A stretch of DNA of 64,000 nucleotides from Telmatospirillum siberiense (GTDB lineage: Bacteria > Pseudomonadota > Alphaproteobacteria > Rhodospirillales > Magnetospirillaceae), in contig NZ_PIUM01000008.1 of the NCBI RefSeq assembly GCF_002845745.1, positions 1 through 64,000 on the forward strand. The letters are read 5' to 3'. Positions 48,939 to 61,585 of this stretch are shown piece after piece; position 1 is the first letter of the stretch, and every line of letters starts with the position of its first letter. Below the pieces are notes generated by a model that was not told the DNA's origin, did not search any database, and saw only the letters and a program-made list of their open reading frames with translations. Made by a program: the position numbers and the translations under genes.

Positions 48939-49784
48939 TCACTCCCCGGACGGAAAGTCCGTGGAAGCGGCGAGTTCCGTCTGCGTTTCGAAATCGGCGA
49001 TCCGCTTGCGCAGTGTCGCAAGAGTGCTCTCCAACGCCTGAGAGCCGAGCACCATGCGCAGCGGCGCGGGTTCCACGTCGACACTCTCGATGATGCGCGC
49101 GGCCATTCTGGCCGGATCGCCGGGGGCCAGACCATTCTTGGGATCGAGCATCCGCAGGAAGCTATGGGCAGGAGTGTCGGCGTAGACCGGCATGAGCTTC
49201 GCCACCTGCGCGCTGCCGTAGCGGAACTCGGTACGGGCGCCGCCGGGCTCGACGATCGTCACCCCGATCCCAAAGGATGCGACCTCCTGGGCGACCGACT
49301 CCACGAAGCCTTCGATGCCCCATTTCGTGGCGTGATACATCGAATTCCCCGGGAAGGCGACTTGCCCGCCGTAGGTTGAGATCTGGATGATGCGTCCGCC
49401 GCCCTGGGCGCGAAGATGCGGCAGCACGCTACGGACAAGCTGGATCGATCCGACCAGGTTGGTCGCGATCATATGCTCGACCTGCTTGTCGGTGAGTTCC
49501 TCCGCCGCGCCGAACAGGCCGTAGCCGGCGTTGCTGATGATTACGTCGATGCGGCCGAGCCGGGCGAAGGAGCGTTCGACCACCGCGCGGATCGCCGCCG
49601 TATCGGTCACGTCGAGCAGCTCGGCGTGAAACGCTTCGGGAAAACGCTCAATCAGATCGGCAACCTTACCGACATCGCGAACGGTGCCGACAACGTGATC
49701 GCCACGCGCGAGGAGTTGATCGGTAAGCTGGCGGCCGAAGCCGCTGCTGACGCCCGTGATGAACCAAGTGCGTTGTGACATCAT
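48939..49784 (-). CDS. Short-chain dehydrogenase/reductase (first SDR)
   Basis: A 281-residue classical-type SDR. Nucleotide motif TGVSSGFGRQL, NAG motif SNAGYG, catalytic YxxxK in MYHATKWG with a preceding Ser in ISTYGG. The C-terminal 50 residues (PARMAARIIESVDVEPAPLR...) fit the oxidoreductase group often called YuxG/DltE-like. Cytoplasmic, no signal peptide. Last gene of the leftward reductase-AKR-CMD-SDR set, probably one operon (gaps 31-59 bp). ATG at 49784 or 49781; GGAAGGA precedes both. Substrate unknown. Confidence 0.9.
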   Translation of the reverse strand: MMSQRTWFITGVSSGFGRQLTDQLLARGDHVVGTVRDVGKVADLIERFPEAFHAELLDVTDTAAIRAVVERSFARLGRIDVIISNAGYGLFGAAEELTDKQVEHMIATNLVGSIQLVRSVLPHLRAQGGGRIIQISTYGGQVAFPGNSMYHATKWGIEGFVESVAQEVASFGIGVTIVEPGGARTEFRYGSAQVAKLMPVYADTPAHSFLRMLDPKNGLAPGDPARMAARIIESVDVEPAPLRMVLGSQALESTLATLRKRIADFETQTELAASTDFPSGE

Positions 49785-49830
49785 AAAATCCTTCCGTAAT
49801 AGCTATAATCGTCATGGCAGGTCCGTATGC

Positions 49831-50586
49831 TCAGGCCGCGCTAACCTCGTCGACCGCCCGCAGCGCGTTGAGCGTGCGCGGATATCCGACGAACGGCAGA
49901 AGCTGAGTCAAAACGTCGATGAGTCGGGCGCGGTCATTGCCGACGTTAAGGTTGGCCGCGACATGGCCCTTGACCTGCGCGTCGCATCCACCGAGTGCGA
50001 CAAGCATACTGAGGGTGAGAAGTTCGCGCGTCGGCACATCGATGCCGGTGCGCGTGTAGTGGTCGCCGAAACAGTTGGCCGACAGATAACGTTGGATATG
50101 CAATTGGTCGTCGGGCGAAGAGGCATAAAGTTTTTCGACGACACCACTCCCGACAATCTGCTTCTCGACCTCGATGCCCTTCTCCGCCCGGTTCTCGGGC
50201 GTGGTAGTGGACTGGCCCGGCAAGGGCAACGCGACACCTCGCTCAGTGAGCACCTCGTTCGTGGCATGGATAAAGTCGAAGACCTTGGCCATCCCGACGT
50301 AAGGCACGGCCTGGTAGAGGATCTCCTTGATCTCGACGGGCGTCACTCCGACGGTGAGCGCCGCGCCGGCCATAACGCGATACTCGCGCAGGGCCTGGCA
50401 GGCAATCATCGAGGCGAGCTGAACCATCAACCGGGTTCTGACATCCAGAGTGCCGTGACGGAGCACCTCGTCGAAGGCGAAGTTGTCGAAGGTCTCGATG
50501 AGCTCCGGGTCGGTCACCGCCAAGGAGGAGACATGGCCGGGAAAAAGCTCGTCGTGATTCTTGTTTGCTTGGCTATTGGGAGCCAT
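49831..50586 (-). CDS. Carboxymuconolactone decarboxylase family protein (cytoplasmic copy)
   Basis: A 251-residue protein with two CMD/AhpD-like repeats (about 40-110 and 165-245). The second repeat has GGCDAQVKGHVAANLNVG, with a Cys and a His four residues after Gln; the first has ASMIACQALREY. No CxxC pair is seen, so AhpD-type disulfide peroxidase activity is doubtful. No signal peptide. Ribosome binding site AAGGAGA. Despite the name the reaction cannot be given. Between the SDR and AKR genes; a paralog with a signal peptide is at 56729-57460. Confidence 0.88.
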   Translation of the reverse strand: MAPNSQANKNHDELFPGHVSSLAVTDPELIETFDNFAFDEVLRHGTLDVRTRLMVQLASMIACQALREYRVMAGAALTVGVTPVEIKEILYQAVPYVGMAKVFDFIHATNEVLTERGVALPLPGQSTTTPENRAEKGIEVEKQIVGSGVVEKLYASSPDDQLHIQRYLSANCFGDHYTRTGIDVPTRELLTLSMLVALGGCDAQVKGHVAANLNVGNDRARLIDVLTQLLPFVGYPRTLNALRAVDEVSAA

Positions 50587-50617
50587 CGTCGTTCTCCTTA
50601 GGACCCGTTACAAAACA

Positions 50618-52344
<1,727 letters not shown>

Positions 52345-52507
52345 GATGCAAAGCCTCTATTTTCGACAATACCGGCGGCAGCATCACCGGAAGCCAATAA
52401 TCCCGTTGGATCGATCTGCATTGGACCCGCTTCCTCGAACAGTTGACACTCCGGCCGTCTCAGAATGCCGGATGACCTGACACCTACTTTACGCGGATGT
52501 TCGGGAG

Positions 52508-52554
52508 CGATTAGACGGTAAGATGCGCATGGGCTTATGAGCTTGGCTCATGAA
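52508..52554 (-). promoter_or_regulatory. LysR-type 47-bp regulatory element, copy C
   Basis: Read on the minus strand it matches the two other copies (53590-53636, 57506-57552). It carries the dyad ATGAGC-N3-GCTCAT (52538-52552, containing ATGA-N7-TCAT), and the block CTTACCGTCTAATCGC. Located between lysR and the reductase gene, pointing at the latter. Confidence 0.85.
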
Positions 52555-52695
52555 TTCCGGGGCATTTCTCGGACATTCCCGACCGATGCCCGGCAAGGCA
52601 TTGCCTCTGCACCACCTATTGGCGCCGGAGCACCGCTGCTACGTCGATTACAAAAGGGGACTAGAAGCCTCCCTGTCAGACATTGCGTCTTCGCC

Positions 52696-53636
<941 letters not shown>

Positions 53637-54103
53637 GTCCCACCGCACCTGTTAAGTTCTCGGCATCGCTCAAGCAACGCTTTCAAGACCGAGAGAGCCA
53701 TACCAAACGTACGGGAAACACCAAAATCAACTGAAAGCATAACTAACGATACATGGCTAAACAACAATTATTTTTCCACATTGAAATAATAATATTAAAT
53801 AATTAATGATATTCTATTTAATATTTTTTAGAAATTTTTTAACATTATGCCTTATTTAAATAATTTTTCACTGTAAAATATGATGATTTATTCACAAAAC
53901 CCAATGGAGAATAGACCATAAAATGGCTTTCTGTACTCCTATAGTTTTTTATTTAGCAACACAACCTCGTAACTCCTACGGTCTTCGGCACCATGTCCTC
54001 GCCTGAATTGCCATTTCTGGCACCAAGCGAAAGACCTGCCCCTATCGCGCACAGAACAATTTCTTCTTTAAAAAATTCGCCATAGCCACGTTTGGAGGAT
54101 CAG
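53637..54103. other. AT-rich region before flavodoxin
   Basis: 467 bp without a gene. From about 53745 to 53960 the DNA is markedly AT-rich (attatttttccacattgaaataataat...), unlike the surrounding genes. It may hold the flavodoxin promoter or a long leader. No stable structure or family recognised. Confidence 0.4.
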
Positions 54104-54739
54104 ATGAAAAAGGCGATTTTAAATACACTCCGGGGTCCATCCAGACGAAAATTGCTGCAAGTGACCGCCGCCGGAGTGCTGGCGGGGGTTGCGACATCAA
54201 ATCTTCCGGGTCGGTCTTCGGCCTTTGCCGCCGAAAAGCGAACCGGAAAGACATTGGTCGCCTATTTCTCCCGAACCGGCAACACACGCGACGTCGCCAA
54301 TCAGATTCACCAAAGTATTGGCGGCGACATCGTCGAGATCCTGACGACCCATTCGTACCCAAGCGACTACAGGGCAACCACAGAGCAGGCAAAAAGGGAA
54401 CAGGAAAGCAACTTCCGCCCTCAGCTGACCACCGAAATCCAAAATATTGATGCTTACGACATCGTTTTCGTTGGTTATCCGAACTGGTGGTCAACACTAC
54501 CGATGGCGTTTTTTAGTTTCTTCGAGAAATACAACTTTGACAACAATATGCTCATCCCGTTCTGCACCCATGAGGGGAGTTATCTTGGCCGTAGCGTCAG
54601 TGACATGAAGGCGCTTTGTCCGAATTCCACGATTCGAGAAGGTCTGGCGCTCCGTGGCGGGAACAGTGGTTATGCGAAAACGGACGCGGCTCACCGGGAA
54701 ATCGCGGAGTGGCTGCATAAATTGAAAATAGCAGCTTAG
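54104..54739 (+). CDS. Tat-exported flavodoxin
   Basis: A 211-residue flavodoxin-fold protein with a twin-arginine-type signal (SRRKLLQVTAAGVLAGVA, about 13-31). FMN-binding loop AYFSRTGNTRDVANQI, then FVGYPNWWSTLPMAFFSFFE and THEGSYLGRS, as in the flavodoxin_4 group next to LysR/AKR genes. Strong ribosome binding site GGAGG, about 5 bases before ATG. Codon use is more AT-rich than neighbours. Next gene is a membrane protein, only 14 bp away, suggesting the flavodoxin passes electrons to or from it; that is inference. Confidence 0.9.
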   Translation: MKKAILNTLRGPSRRKLLQVTAAGVLAGVATSNLPGRSSAFAAEKRTGKTLVAYFSRTGNTRDVANQIHQSIGGDIVEILTTHSYPSDYRATTEQAKREQESNFRPQLTTEIQNIDAYDIVFVGYPNWWSTLPMAFFSFFEKYNFDNNMLIPFCTHEGSYLGRSVSDMKALCPNSTIREGLALRGGNSGYAKTDAAHREIAEWLHKLKIAA

Positions 54740-54753
54740 TAGACGTACAAGCG

Positions 54754-55455
54754 ATGCGCTTGAGACTGTCTATAGATCTCGTGATGACGATCCTGATGCT
54801 TCTGGCCTTCGCTTACCAGTTGACAGGAAATATGGCACACGAATTTATCGGTTTCTCTATGGCTCTCATATTTTTATCCCACAATACATTTAATTATCGA
54901 TGGTACACGGCACTTACAAAAATAACATATAGTCCAACCGTGATAACAAGATCAATTATAAACATTATTTTGTTGTCAATAACTGTCATGCTGACGATAA
55001 GCGGGATTCTGAATTCTCATATTATTTTTTCCCGCCCCCAAACGGAGGGCTATTTGGCGACACGGCAATTCCATACTTTGATGGCTTATTGGTTTCTCAT
55101 ACTTTCCTCTCTCCATTTAGGGATGCATTGGAAAATGATCATGGCCTTCGTATGGAGGAGGACCGGCATCGCTTGGACAGGTCACAGCCGGACCAATTTT
55201 CTGCGCATTCTGTCAGTGTCGATTGCTGTTTGCGGCGCAATTTCTTCTTTTGATAGAGGCATATTATCAAAATTGACCGCAGAATATTCTTTTGATTACT
55301 GGAATTTTGATGAATTCACAATGGGATTTTTTGCAGAATATATCGCCATCATGGGCATGTATTCTTGTTTCGCTTACTACGCGTTAAAACTTTTCAAAAA
55401 ATTAGCCCAACCACGCGCCCCCTCCATCGAGAGGCGTTCGAGGCGCCACGAATAA
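54754..55455 (+). CDS. DUF4405-like polytopic membrane protein
   Basis: A 233-residue inner-membrane protein with about five hydrophobic helices. Conserved-looking His positions near membrane ends (NMAHEFIG, FLSHNTFNYRW, RQFHTLMAYW, SLHLGMHWKM) recall a DUF4405/cytochrome b561-like heme arrangement, but heme binding is not proven. Strikingly AT-rich gene, same as the flavodoxin before it. Probably cotranscribed with it. Function unknown; a membrane electron-transfer partner of the exported flavodoxin is plausible. Confidence 0.7.
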   Translation: MRLRLSIDLVMTILMLLAFAYQLTGNMAHEFIGFSMALIFLSHNTFNYRWYTALTKITYSPTVITRSIINIILLSITVMLTISGILNSHIIFSRPQTEGYLATRQFHTLMAYWFLILSSLHLGMHWKMIMAFVWRRTGIAWTGHSRTNFLRILSVSIAVCGAISSFDRGILSKLTAEYSFDYWNFDEFTMGFFAEYIAIMGMYSCFAYYALKLFKKLAQPRAPSIERRSRRHE

Positions 55456-55478
55456 ATCACGAGAAAAATACGAGCATC

Positions 55479-56726
55479 ATGAATAAGACAGGAAAATTGG
55501 ATATCCATAAGACGATGTCGGCATCGCCCATCGCCAAGGACGCCGGCAGGGTGGATCTTTTTGTTCTCGTTGTTCTCAGCGCTTTGATGGCCTTTGCATC
55601 CATCTCCACCGATACCTACCTTCCCGCCTTTCCGACCATCAGCGCCGCTTTCCAGGTCGATCCCGGTCGCATCCAGCTGACCCTTTCCAGCTATCTGATC
55701 GGCTTCAGCGTCGGGCAGTTGATTTGGGGGCCAATCGGCGACCGCTACGGTCGCCGGAAACCGATCGCTGTCGGGATGATCCTATTCATGATCGGTTCAG
55801 GCGGCTGTGCCTTGTCGGGCACGGCGGAGCAAATGATCGGCTGGCGAGTCATACAGGCGCTCGGCGCCTGTTCCGGACCGGTCCTCGCGCGGGCCATGGT
55901 GCGCGACCTTTACGCCCGCGAGCGTTCCGCGCAGATGCTGTCGACCTTGATGCTGGTCATGGGTGTGGCGCCGCTCCTGGGCCCCCTCCTCGGCGGCCAG
56001 ATCCTGGCACTCTGGTCCTGGCAAGCCATCTTCTGGTGCCTGGTGGGATTCGGTATCCTGGCTTTGATCGGGGTGCTCGCTCTGCCGGAAACACTGGCCG
56101 CTTCGCGACGCAGCGCGCAGGGGTTGGCGGAGGTCTGGATCAATTATCTGACGCTTGTCCGCAATCCGCGCCTGCTCGGTTACGCGGCCGCAGGCGGCTT
56201 CTATTACGGCGGCGCCTACGCCTACATCGCCGGCACGCCCTTCGCCTATATCGATTACTACCATGTGCCGCCTCAGGCTTACGGCCTTTTGTTCGGCCTG
56301 AACATCGTCGGAATGATGGGAGCGAATTTTCTGAATTCCAGACTGGTCATGCGTCTCGGATCGGACCGGATCTTCCACTTCGGGGCGGGAATCGCCGCTC
56401 TATCCGGGGTGATGACGGCCCTCGACGCGCGGTTCGGCTGGGGTGGCCTGGTCGGGCTGGTCCTCCCGCTGTTCTTCTTTTTCTCCGTCTCGGGATTCAT
56501 CGTCGCCAATTCGGTGGCCGGCGCCTTGGCGGCCTTTCCACGGAATGCCGGCGCCGCGTCGGCCGTGGTCGGCGCAACCCACTACGGATCCGGCATCTTT
56601 AGCGCGGCGGCGTTGGGCTGGTTCGCCGACGGAACGCCTTGGACGATGGGCTGGATTATTGGCGTCACGGGTCTTGGCAGCCTGGGGGCAGCCCTCTTCC
56701 TCGTTCGCCCTGTCAGAACGGAGTGA
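55479..56726 (+). CDS. MFS drug transporter, Bcr/CflA family
   Basis: A 415-residue inner-membrane exporter with 12 predicted helices. Motif A-like GDRYGRRKP, the family opening SALMAFASISTDTYLPAFP, and GVAPLLGPLLGGQIL identify the Bcr/CflA drug-resistance group. Start at ATG 55479 (MNKTGKLDIHKTM), 23 bp after the previous stop; an earlier frame overlaps the DUF4405 gene. Base composition returns to GC-rich here. The CMD gene follows 2 bp after its stop. Substrate unknown; export of an electrophile or drug fits the neighbourhood. Confidence 0.9.
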   Translation: MNKTGKLDIHKTMSASPIAKDAGRVDLFVLVVLSALMAFASISTDTYLPAFPTISAAFQVDPGRIQLTLSSYLIGFSVGQLIWGPIGDRYGRRKPIAVGMILFMIGSGGCALSGTAEQMIGWRVIQALGACSGPVLARAMVRDLYARERSAQMLSTLMLVMGVAPLLGPLLGGQILALWSWQAIFWCLVGFGILALIGVLALPETLAASRRSAQGLAEVWINYLTLVRNPRLLGYAAAGGFYYGGAYAYIAGTPFAYIDYYHVPPQAYGLLFGLNIVGMMGANFLNSRLVMRLGSDRIFHFGAGIAALSGVMTALDARFGWGGLVGLVLPLFFFFSVSGFIVANSVAGALAAFPRNAGAASAVVGATHYGSGIFSAAALGWFADGTPWTMGWIIGVTGLGSLGAALFLVRPVRTE

Positions 56727-56728
56727 CC

Positions 56729-57460
56729 ATGACAAGAAAAGCAGTCGCAGCCGCCCTGGTGGTGGGCATCGTCCTTTTCGCACTCGGCATGGCAACCACG
56801 ACAGGGGCGCAGGTCATGAAAAACGACGCGCTGAACGCCAAACAACAAGGGATCGTCACCATCGCCGCCTTTACCGCCAAGGGCGACCTGGACAAACTGA
56901 AAGGCGCCTTGAACGAAGGGTTGGACGGCGGGCTGACCGTCAATGAAATCAAAGAAATTCTCGTACAACTGTATGCCTACGCGGGGTTTCCGCGCAGCCT
57001 GAACGGGCTTGCTACCTTCATGGCGGTCATGGATGAACGGGAAAAAAGGGGCATCAAGGACGACCTTGGCCGGGAAGCAAGCCCCCTTCCCGCCGACAGG
57101 AGCCGACGCGAACTCGGCGAAGAAATTCAGACACGTCTGGTCGGCGCACCGGTCAAGGGACGCGTTATGGAATTCGCCCCCGCCATTGATGCCTTCTTGA
57201 AAGCCCACCTGTTCGGCGACATTTTCGGCCGCGACAATCTGGATTTCCAGAGCCGCGAGATCGCCACCATTTCGGCCCTGGCCAGCATGCAAGGCGTCGA
57301 CGCCCAGCTGCAATCTCACCTTAACGTCGGGCTCAATGTCGGACTGAGCGCGGCCCAGCTCAGAGGCCTCATATCGGTACTCGAAACAAAAGTCGGCAGA
57401 GACGAAGCCGATAACGCGGACACCGTTCTAAACAGGACATTGAGCGGCAGGGACAAATAA
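56729..57460 (+). CDS. Exported carboxymuconolactone decarboxylase-like protein, Cys-free
   Basis: A 243-residue CMD-family protein with a signal peptide (VAAALVVGIVLFALGMATTTGAQ, about 5-27), so likely periplasmic. Two CMD repeats are seen (GGLTVNEIKEILVQLYAYAGF; SALASMQGVDAQLQSHLNVGLN). There is no Cys anywhere in the protein; the Cys of the cytoplasmic paralog (GGCDAQVKGH) is replaced in MQGVDAQLQSH. Redox chemistry of the AhpD type is therefore excluded. Start 2 bp after the MFS stop with ACGGAG 8 bases upstream. Confidence 0.85.
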   Translation: MTRKAVAAALVVGIVLFALGMATTTGAQVMKNDALNAKQQGIVTIAAFTAKGDLDKLKGALNEGLDGGLTVNEIKEILVQLYAYAGFPRSLNGLATFMAVMDEREKRGIKDDLGREASPLPADRSRRELGEEIQTRLVGAPVKGRVMEFAPAIDAFLKAHLFGDIFGRDNLDFQSREIATISALASMQGVDAQLQSHLNVGLNVGLSAAQLRGLISVLETKVGRDEADNADTVLNRTLSGRDK

Positions 57461-57505
57461 AAATGCCCCCATCCCTTGCGGGAGCGTGTCGTAGCCGCAC
57501 GACAC

Positions 57506-57552
57506 TCATGAATCCATCTCATAAGTTCTTGCGGATTTGACCATCTAATCGC
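57506..57552 (+). promoter_or_regulatory. LysR-type 47-bp regulatory element, copy A
   Basis: 84 bp before the cupin start, same direction. Contains ATGA-N7-TCAT (57508-57522), TGCGGATTTGACC and CATCTAATCGCG; near-identical to copy B over about 66 bp. Presumed binding site of the LysR protein at 52696-53589. Confidence 0.85.
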
Positions 57553-57635
57553 GCGCCGCCGCAGCTGTTACAAATATCCTCGTCAACAGTCTCCAAATGA
57601 CAAAACGTTGCTGTTGCAGGTAAGGAATTCAAAAG

Positions 57636-58046
57636 ATGGACATCAAAAGAAGCGGCTCGCAGCCTTCCGTTAAGGGGCCGGCCGAATGGTTTACCGGCAC
57701 CGTGCGCATCGATTCACCGTTCCACGGGAGCGAGCCGGCGCGGCTTGGCGGCGCGACCGTCACCTTCGAACCAGGCGCCCGCACGGCCTGGCACACGCAC
57801 CCACTGGGCCAGATGCTGATCGTCACGTTCGGTTATGGCTGGGTCCAGCGGGACGGCGGTCCGGTCGAGGAGATCAGGGCCGGCGACATCGTCTGGTTCG
57901 AGCCGAACGAGAAGCATTGGCACGGCGCCACGGCAAATACGGCCATGTCCCATATCGCCATTGCCGAGGCTGAGGACGGCAAAGTGGTCGACTGGATGGA
58001 ACAGGTCAGTGACGAACAATATGTGGCTGGATCCAGAGTCGCGTGA
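57636..58046 (+). CDS. Cupin protein (cytoplasmic copy)
   Basis: A 136-residue single-domain cupin. Motif 1 is [19 protein letters not shown] and motif 2 is [17 protein letters not shown], giving the metal-binding HxH and later His residues. No signal peptide. A paralog with signal peptide is at 61586-62056 ([31 protein letters not shown]). First gene after the third LysR element, followed by AKR and SDR. Substrate and reaction unknown. Confidence 0.9.
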   Translation: MDIKRSGSQPSVKGPAEWFTGTVRIDSPFHGSEPARLGGATVTFEPGARTAWHTHPLGQMLIVTFGYGWVQRDGGPVEEIRAGDIVWFEPNEKHWHGATANTAMSHIAIAEAEDGKVVDWMEQVSDEQYVAGSRVA

Positions 58047-58059
58047 CTATGCCGACTAA

Positions 58060-59067
<1,008 letters not shown>

Positions 59068-59075
59068 GAATCGAG

Positions 59076-59101
59076 CTGGAACGCGCGGCATCGCGTTCCA
59101 G
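59076..59101. terminator. Hairpin between AKR and SDR
   Basis: Perfect 10-bp arms CTGGAACGCG/CGCGTTCCAG with a 6-base loop, 8 bp after the AKR stop. No T-run follows, so it is a weak or regulatory terminator at most. Confidence 0.4.
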
Positions 59102-59203
59102 TTCCCCTAACCCATCTCCAGTTACGGCTGTGAGAGATAAATGTGACTCTTTGGTGCGAGCGGCGGCGACAACGCCAAAACAATAGATCTGCAAGGAAAA
59201 ATC

Positions 59204-59944
59204 ATGGCTCAAGGTATCAAGGACAAGGTCGTCGTCATCACCGGCGCGAGCAGTGGTTTGGGTGAAGCCACCGCGCGGCGTCTCGCTCAAGACGGGGCGA
59301 AGCTGGTATTGGGCGCAAGGCGGCTCGATAAGCTTCAGGCACTCGCCGAAGAGCTCTCTCTGGGCAGCAACGCCGTGGTGCGAACAGACGTGACGGACTG
59401 CGAACAGGTCAAGCATCTCGTGGACCATGCGGTACAAATCCATGGCCGCATCGACGTCATCATCAACAATGCGGGCCTGATGCCGCACTCGCCTCTCGAG
59501 CGGGGCAAGGTCGAGGACTGGGACCGCATGATCGACGTGAACATCAAGGGCGTTCTTTACGGCATCGCCGCCGCGCTGCCGCACATGAAAGCCCAGAAGA
59601 GCGGCCATATCATCAATGTTTCATCCGTGGCGGGCCACAAGGTGAGGCCGGGCAGCGCCGTCTACGCCGCGACCAAAACCGCAGTCCGGGTCATTTCGGA
59701 AGGGTTACGCCAGGAGGTCAAGCCCTACGACATCCGGACCACCGTCATCTCGCCGGGCGCGGTCGCAACCGAACTGACCGACAGCATCACCGAACCCGAT
59801 GTCGCCAAGGGCGTAAAGGACTTTTACGAACAGTTCGCAATCCCCGCCGAATCTTTCGCGAATATGGTGGCATTCGCCATGAGCCAACCGGAAGACGTGG
59901 ATATCAACGAGATCCTGTTCAGACCGACCAAGCAGGAATTGTGA
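59204..59944 (+). CDS. Short-chain dehydrogenase/reductase (second SDR)
   Basis: A 246-residue classical SDR (YdfG/3-hydroxy-acid-dehydrogenase-like). Nucleotide motif [25 protein letters not shown], catalytic Ser in NVSSVAG and YAATKTAVR. Cytoplasmic. Follows the AKR after 136 bp and precedes the antiporter by 27 bp. Only distantly similar to the SDR at 48939. Substrate unknown; short aldehydes or hydroxy acids are typical. Confidence 0.92.
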   Translation: MAQGIKDKVVVITGASSGLGEATARRLAQDGAKLVLGARRLDKLQALAEELSLGSNAVVRTDVTDCEQVKHLVDHAVQIHGRIDVIINNAGLMPHSPLERGKVEDWDRMIDVNIKGVLYGIAAALPHMKAQKSGHIINVSSVAGHKVRPGSAVYAATKTAVRVISEGLRQEVKPYDIRTTVISPGAVATELTDSITEPDVAKGVKDFYEQFAIPAESFANMVAFAMSQPEDVDINEILFRPTKQEL

Positions 59945-59971
59945 GCCGCCTTAGAAGTTTTCCCCGCGATC

Positions 59972-61540
59972 ATGCTCATATTCGAGACCATCCTCGCCCT
60001 TCTGCTGGGATCGACGATCCTCTCGGCGATCGCGAAGCGTGTGAATGTCCCTTACCCCGCGCTTCTCGCCCTGGGCGGCATGATCGTTGCGTTTTTACCG
60101 GGTGCGCCCCGGCTCGATTTGCCTCCCGACCTTATCCTCGCTCTCTTTGTGGCGCCTGTGCTGTTGGACGCGGCCTATGACACCTCGCTCCGCGATCTTC
60201 GCGACAATTGGACATCGATCTTATCGCTCGTGCTGGTCGCCGTCGGACTGACGACGGCGACAGCCGCTTTCGCCGTTCATCTGTTCTTTCCGGATTTTCC
60301 CTGGGCTGCGGCCATCGCATTGGGCGCCCTGCTCGCCCCGCCGGACGCTGTCGCTGCCCTGGCCGTCCTCCGACATGTGAATCCCCCTCTTCGCATCCGC
60401 ATGGTGCTGGAAGGAGAGAGCCTGCTCAACGACGCCTCCGCCCTGCTCCTCTACAGGTTGGCCGTCGGAGCCGGCGCCGCCGGAACCTTCAGCGTGACGG
60501 ACGCCGTTCCGACGTTCGCCGTCATCGTTTTCGGCAGCGCGGCGGCTGGTTGGCTCCTTGCGTGGCCGGTCGGCCAGTTGACCAAGCGGATCGAAGATGC
60601 GCCCAGTTCCGCCATCTTTCAGTTCGTGATCACCTTCAGTGTATGGCTCGCCGCCGAGCATCTCGGCCTTTCCGGTGTGGTCACCATCGTCATCTTTGGA
60701 CTGACGATGGCACGACGGTCGGCTCCACCGATGCCGGCGCGCCTGAGGGTGCCCTCATTCGCCATTTGGGAAACGGTTACCGCGGTGCTGAACGTCCTGG
60801 CGTTCACCCTCATAGGCTTGCAAATTCGCCCGATCCTCGAAGCTCTGAGCGTTGCGGAGCGCCTGCGTTACCTCGGCGCCGCCCTCGCCGTTTTGGCCAC
60901 CGTGATCATCGTTCGCTTTGCCTGGGTGATGACATACCATGTCCTCGTGCAGTGGAAGAACCGTGTCTTCGGACGTCATCCCGCCAGATCCGCGACGTCT
61001 CCGCCGACCACGAAGGGGGGACTCGTCATCGCATGGTCCGGAATGCGCGGCATCGTCACTTTGGCGGCCGCCATGGCGCTCCCGGAAGGATTCCCCTACC
61101 GCGACTTTATCCAACTGGCCGCCTTCGTCGTCGTGCTGGGAACATTGGTGATCCAGGGCATGACCCTCCGCCCGCTCCTCGTCCTCCTCGGCTTGCCCAA
61201 GGACACGACCGTGGAGGCGGAACTCGGCTTGGCACGGGAAACAGCGCTGAAGGCGGCCTTGACGGAGATCCCGAAGGATCACACACCGGCTGCGCGGCGT
61301 CTGAGGGAGGAATATGGCGAGGCCATGAGCCTGGCTCAACTCGGCCGCGACCCGCGCGACACTCCGGACAATGCGCTGCGGCAACGCGTGGTGGCCGTTG
61401 CCCGCGACGCCGTTGAAGATCTTCGCAGTACCGACGCGATCGGCGACGACGCCTATCGGCGGATCGAAGCGGAGCTTGACTGGCACGAATTGAGCTCCTT
61501 CCCCACCCTTGCCCGAGATCCGGTTTCGTCCGAACCTTGA
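59972..61540 (+). CDS. CPA1 family Na+(K+)/H+ antiporter
   Basis: A 522-residue inner-membrane antiporter with about 11-12 helices. The acidic transport motif is in LGALLAPPDAVAALAVLR; the segments GESLLNDASALLLYRLAVG and WSGMRGIVTLAAAMALPEG are hallmarks of NhaP/CPA1 exchangers. A C-terminal cytoplasmic tail (about 405-522) contains many charged residues. Likely cotranscribed with the SDR. It would adjust internal pH or ion balance; ion preference cannot be read. Convergent with cupin 2, 45 bp apart. Confidence 0.93.
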   Translation: MLIFETILALLLGSTILSAIAKRVNVPYPALLALGGMIVAFLPGAPRLDLPPDLILALFVAPVLLDAAYDTSLRDLRDNWTSILSLVLVAVGLTTATAAFAVHLFFPDFPWAAAIALGALLAPPDAVAALAVLRHVNPPLRIRMVLEGESLLNDASALLLYRLAVGAGAAGTFSVTDAVPTFAVIVFGSAAAGWLLAWPVGQLTKRIEDAPSSAIFQFVITFSVWLAAEHLGLSGVVTIVIFGLTMARRSAPPMPARLRVPSFAIWETVTAVLNVLAFTLIGLQIRPILEALSVAERLRYLGAALAVLATVIIVRFAWVMTYHVLVQWKNRVFGRHPARSATSPPTTKGGLVIAWSGMRGIVTLAAAMALPEGFPYRDFIQLAAFVVVLGTLVIQGMTLRPLLVLLGLPKDTTVEAELGLARETALKAALTEIPKDHTPAARRLREEYGEAMSLAQLGRDPRDTPDNALRQRVVAVARDAVEDLRSTDAIGDDAYRRIEAELDWHELSSFPTLARDPVSSEP

Positions 61541-61585
61541 TCGGCGGCTTGTCCTCGTCACTGAAGGGGGTATGCGCGTGGTCGG

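Noticed and set aside
48718-48942. 74-codon minus-strand protein
   Set aside because: Most of it is antisense to tRNA-Asn and its terminator; only the first residues are considered as a possible remnant.
49831-50586. True 4-carboxymuconolactone decarboxylase of the beta-ketoadipate pathway
   Set aside because: No other aromatic-degradation genes are present and the neighbours are redox enzymes; family name kept, reaction not assigned.
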